The position numbers and the translations under genes were made by a program. From NCBI GenBank assembly GCA_963652335.1, contig CAVJSS010000006.1, positions 1-47,586 on the forward strand: a stretch of 47,586 nt of DNA, read 5' to 3'. This document shows positions 45,514-47,586 of this stretch, piece after piece (the first letter of the stretch is position 1; each line of letters opens with the position of its first letter). The notes under the pieces are model-generated. The model did no database searches. It was not told the DNA's origin and was given only the letters and a program-made list of their open reading frames with translations. Origin of the DNA: UBA4951 sp963652335. GTDB lineage: Bacteria; Bacillota_I; Bacilli_A; RFN20; CAG-826.

Positions 45514-47533
45514 AGCCTTCGTTTTTGCCGTTTTTCTCTTCCAAGACGAACTTCGCAAAATCCTTGGGAGTCATCAATTCGCCATATTTATCAGTTGGGA
45601 TATCGATGGAAAATTCGTCGTTCATTTCCTCGATCAAAGAGAAATAATTCATCGAATCTCCGCCCAAATCCTTATCGAAACGGCTGTTCTCATTGATCTC
45701 GTCTCTTCCTAAAATCAAAACGTCCATAAATATCAAGATGATTTTCTCTTTGATTTCGCTTGCGACAGATTCGTTGCAAGAAGATAGGCAATCGTCTTTA
45801 TAAGCCCCGATTCCCCCTTCTTCATTTAAGCAAAGATAGGAAGAAAAATCGCCGCTTTCCAACTCTTTTTTGATCATGAATTTCTTCACCTTCATGCCAT
45901 TAGCCATAGGCAGAGGCTTTTTGGAAACGAAAGCTTTTTCGATTCTCTCTTTCTTGGAAATGGATGAATTCAAAGAAACGAATTCTTTTTTGATTTCTTC
46001 CAAATTCTCTTTTTTGATCTCGTTATCTAGCTGAAGCACCAAAACGACCGTTTCTCTTTCCATATTTTTTCTCTCTTTGATTCCCAAAACGACGCTTTGA
46101 GCGACATGCTTCATGTTTTTGAATACAGATCCTAATTCATCTGGGTAGATATTTTCTCCATTGGAATTGATGATTACGTCCTTTTTCCTTCCTTTTAGGT
46201 AATATCGGCCATCTTTATCGCACATAGCGATATCGCCGCTATCGAAATATCCTTCCTTATCCACTTCCAACGGTTTCAATTCCCCATCAATAAGCCTCCA
46301 TTTGGCCAAAGAAGGGGCTTTGACATACAATTCTCCGCTATCGGAATCGCCTTTTATCTTGTAGCTAACCCCATAAAATGGCTTTCCGATGGATAATTTC
46401 AGCCTATCTTTCAAACAAGGGCTTTGCTCAACGGAAGTTATCCCGAATTCCGTCATCCCATAGCCGTTATATAGAGGATAACCCAATGAATTTATGAAGG
46501 CGGCCGTTTCGTAATCAAGATAGCCTCCTCCGGAAATCGCGAACTCGACTTTATCTCCAAGCACTTTCTTTTGGAATGATTTCCTAAGCAACGGAGAGGC
46601 CGCCTTTTTGGCGCTCTTTTTCGATATATCGCCTAGATTGAAGTCCATCATCATCCTAATAAGGACTTCTTTTCTTTCTTTTTGCTTGGATAAAGTCCTA
46701 TCAACCATCCTTTGGATGCTCTCCCAAAACAAAGGAACCGAGAATATATGGGTGCATCTCCCTTTTTTGGAGGCATAAAGAAGATCCTTCGAATTCAAAG
46801 AATAAGGATAGACGACGTTTTTCCCATAAAAGCTATACCAAAGGAAAACGACCATGAAGCCAAAGACGTGGTGATATGGAACCATCGAAAGGATGCTGAT
46901 CTTTCCCGGATGCATCAAACTAGTCGATTCTTTATATATATCCAAAGAAGCCAAAATCTGGTCGCAAAGGCTTTCTCCATCATAAACGAACATCTTGGCC
47001 TTGCCAGTCGTTCCAGATGAGCAAAAGATGACTTTATCCTCCCAGGTCGGAACGAAGTCCTTATCAGGAGAAGACAAAATGACGTCATCTACATAAACGC
47101 ATTTGACACCCTCGATTTCGAAATCATCGTTAGAAATAAGACAACTGGCTTTTGAATTTGTCAACAAACCTATGGTCGCGTCCTTTGTTGCCCTATAATC
47201 GATCGGCAACGGCTTATGCCCATTCATCAATATGGCGAAAAACATCAAAGGCCAATTTGGGGAATTCATTAATTTAAGCCCAATCGGCGATCCATCTTTG
47301 TTGCCGTTAAGTATCTTGCTTAGCCTTGAAGCGTAATCAATGGCCTTTTCTTTGTATTTTTCATAGTTATAGGAACGCTTCTTGCCGTTTTTCTTAAAAT
47401 ATGTGCAGGCCTTCTCTTTTTTATATGTTTCAGTAGAGGTCTCGAATATGTCTTTTATGGTCTTATTGGTTTCCGAAAGTTTTTCGGCGGATTTCAAAAA
47501 ATCTCGACATTCCTTAGCTGAATAAGTCTTCAT
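45512..47533 (-). CDS. Acyl-AMP ligase fused to an acyl carrier protein domain
   Basis: A 673-residue fusion. The adenylation part has VIFCSSGTTGKAKMF (about 170-180), YNGYGMTEFGITS, the DSGDIA motif and GRKKDVIINSNGENIYPDEL, all diagnostic of AMP-forming acyl-CoA/acyl-ACP synthetases. The last 80 residues are a carrier domain with the phosphopantetheine Ser in GGDSMNYFSL (about 626). The enzyme should activate a fatty or other organic acid and load it onto its own carrier. The ATG at 47533 is preferred: a GTG at 47542 overlaps the -10 box. No Shine-Dalgarno sequence; leaderless mRNA predicted. Confidence 0.9.
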   Translation of the reverse strand: MKTYSAKECRDFLKSAEKLSETNKTIKDIFETSTETYKKEKACTYFKKNGKKRSYNYEKYKEKAIDYASRLSKILNGNKDGSPIGLKLMNSPNWPLMFFAILMNGHKPLPIDYRATKDATIGLLTNSKASCLISNDDFEIEGVKCVYVDDVILSSPDKDFVPTWEDKVIFCSSGTTGKAKMFVYDGESLCDQILASLDIYKESTSLMHPGKISILSMVPYHHVFGFMVVFLWYSFYGKNVVYPYSLNSKDLLYASKKGRCTHIFSVPLFWESIQRMVDRTLSKQKERKEVLIRMMMDFNLGDISKKSAKKAASPLLRKSFQKKVLGDKVEFAISGGGYLDYETAAFINSLGYPLYNGYGMTEFGITSVEQSPCLKDRLKLSIGKPFYGVSYKIKGDSDSGELYVKAPSLAKWRLIDGELKPLEVDKEGYFDSGDIAMCDKDGRYYLKGRKKDVIINSNGENIYPDELGSVFKNMKHVAQSVVLGIKERKNMERETVVLVLQLDNEIKKENLEEIKKEFVSLNSSISKKERIEKAFVSKKPLPMANGMKVKKFMIKKELESGDFSSYLCLNEEGGIGAYKDDCLSSCNESVASEIKEKIILIFMDVLILGRDEINENSRFDKDLGGDSMNYFSLIEEMNDEFSIDIPTDKYGELMTPKDFAKFVLEEKNGKNEG

Positions 47534-47540
47534 ATCGCTC

Positions 47541-47568
47541 ACTATACAGCAAAGACAGGAAACTTCAA
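47541..47568 (-). promoter_or_regulatory. Promoter of the acyl ligase-ACP gene placed for a leaderless transcript
   Basis: On the minus strand TTGAAG (47568-47563), a 16-base spacer and TATAGT (47546-47541). The ATG at 47533 is 7 bases after the -10 box, where transcription should start. Confidence 0.7.
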
Positions 47569-47586
47569 TTTCTTTGAAATGCCCTA

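Overview
The window looks like the chromosome of a Gram-positive member of the Bacillota, most likely a gut-type, compact-genome lineage of class Bacilli (Erysipelotrichales/RF39-like; the lineage is inferred). Support comes from the Bacillota gene orders rimP-nusA-ylxR-ylxQ-infB-rbfA-truB-ribF and comEA-comEC-holA-rpsT, an alanine-type T-box before alaS, an RNase J-family protein, FtsK/SpoIIIE, lipoprotein signal peptides, strong GGAGG ribosome-binding sites on many genes, and no outer-membrane genes. TGA is used as a stop codon. Base composition is moderate, with AT-rich intergenic regions.

Layout. 1-6.6 kb: the start of a truncated leftward gene, a six-helix membrane protein, a cytidylate-kinase-like protein, a convergent MATE exporter, a DUF308/HdeD-like membrane protein, a zinc-ribbon membrane protein, a frameshifted gene remnant and a DegV protein. 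6.6-13.4 kb: the translation/transcription operon rimP to ribF, behind its own promoter and a terminator-like leader. 13.4-18.8 kb: typA (leftward, abutting ribF), rpsO, a small lipoprotein gene and pnp. 18.8-26.7 kb: a three-gene glycerol-3-phosphate-dehydrogenase-type redox operon, then an RNase J paralogue that has lost its metal-binding motif, coupled to FtsK, and a small unknown gene. 27.0-31.9 kb: an ABC importer (lipoprotein, fused double permease, ATPase with a large insertion). 32.0-37.1 kb: plsC, a leftward RsmF-type methyltransferase, and the pdp-dtd-mnmA operon. 37.2-37.8 kb: a GC-rich island of mobile-element debris between mnmA and alaS, including a truncated IS30-type transposase and a 75-bp near-perfect palindrome. 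37.8-47.6 kb: T-box-alaS-yrzB, greA, comEA-comEC-holA, leftward rpsT and a leftward acyl-activating enzyme fused to an acyl carrier protein domain.

How the genes work together. Most of the window is core information processing: ribosome maturation (rimP, rbfA, rpsO, rpsT, typA), tRNA modification and proofreading (truB, mnmA, dtd, alaS), transcription elongation (nusA, greA), RNA decay (pnp, RNase J-like), replication and segregation (holA, ftsK) and natural transformation (comEA, comEC). A second theme is glycerol-3-phosphate and phospholipid metabolism (GlpA/GlpB-like enzymes, PlsC, acyl-ACP-type ligase).

The most unusual signals are: (i) five genes (glpA-like, plsC, rsmF-like, holA, acyl ligase-ACP) whose -10 box lies 6-10 bases before the start codon with no Shine-Dalgarno sequence, predicting leaderless or nearly leaderless mRNAs; (ii) an RNase J-fold protein lacking every canonical metal-binding histidine I can identify; (iii) an ABC ATPase with about 125 extra residues between Q-loop and signature; (iv) a hairpin that buries the comEA ribosome-binding site; and (v) the mobile-element island. 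I saw no CRISPR array, rRNA or tRNA gene and no obvious defence system.
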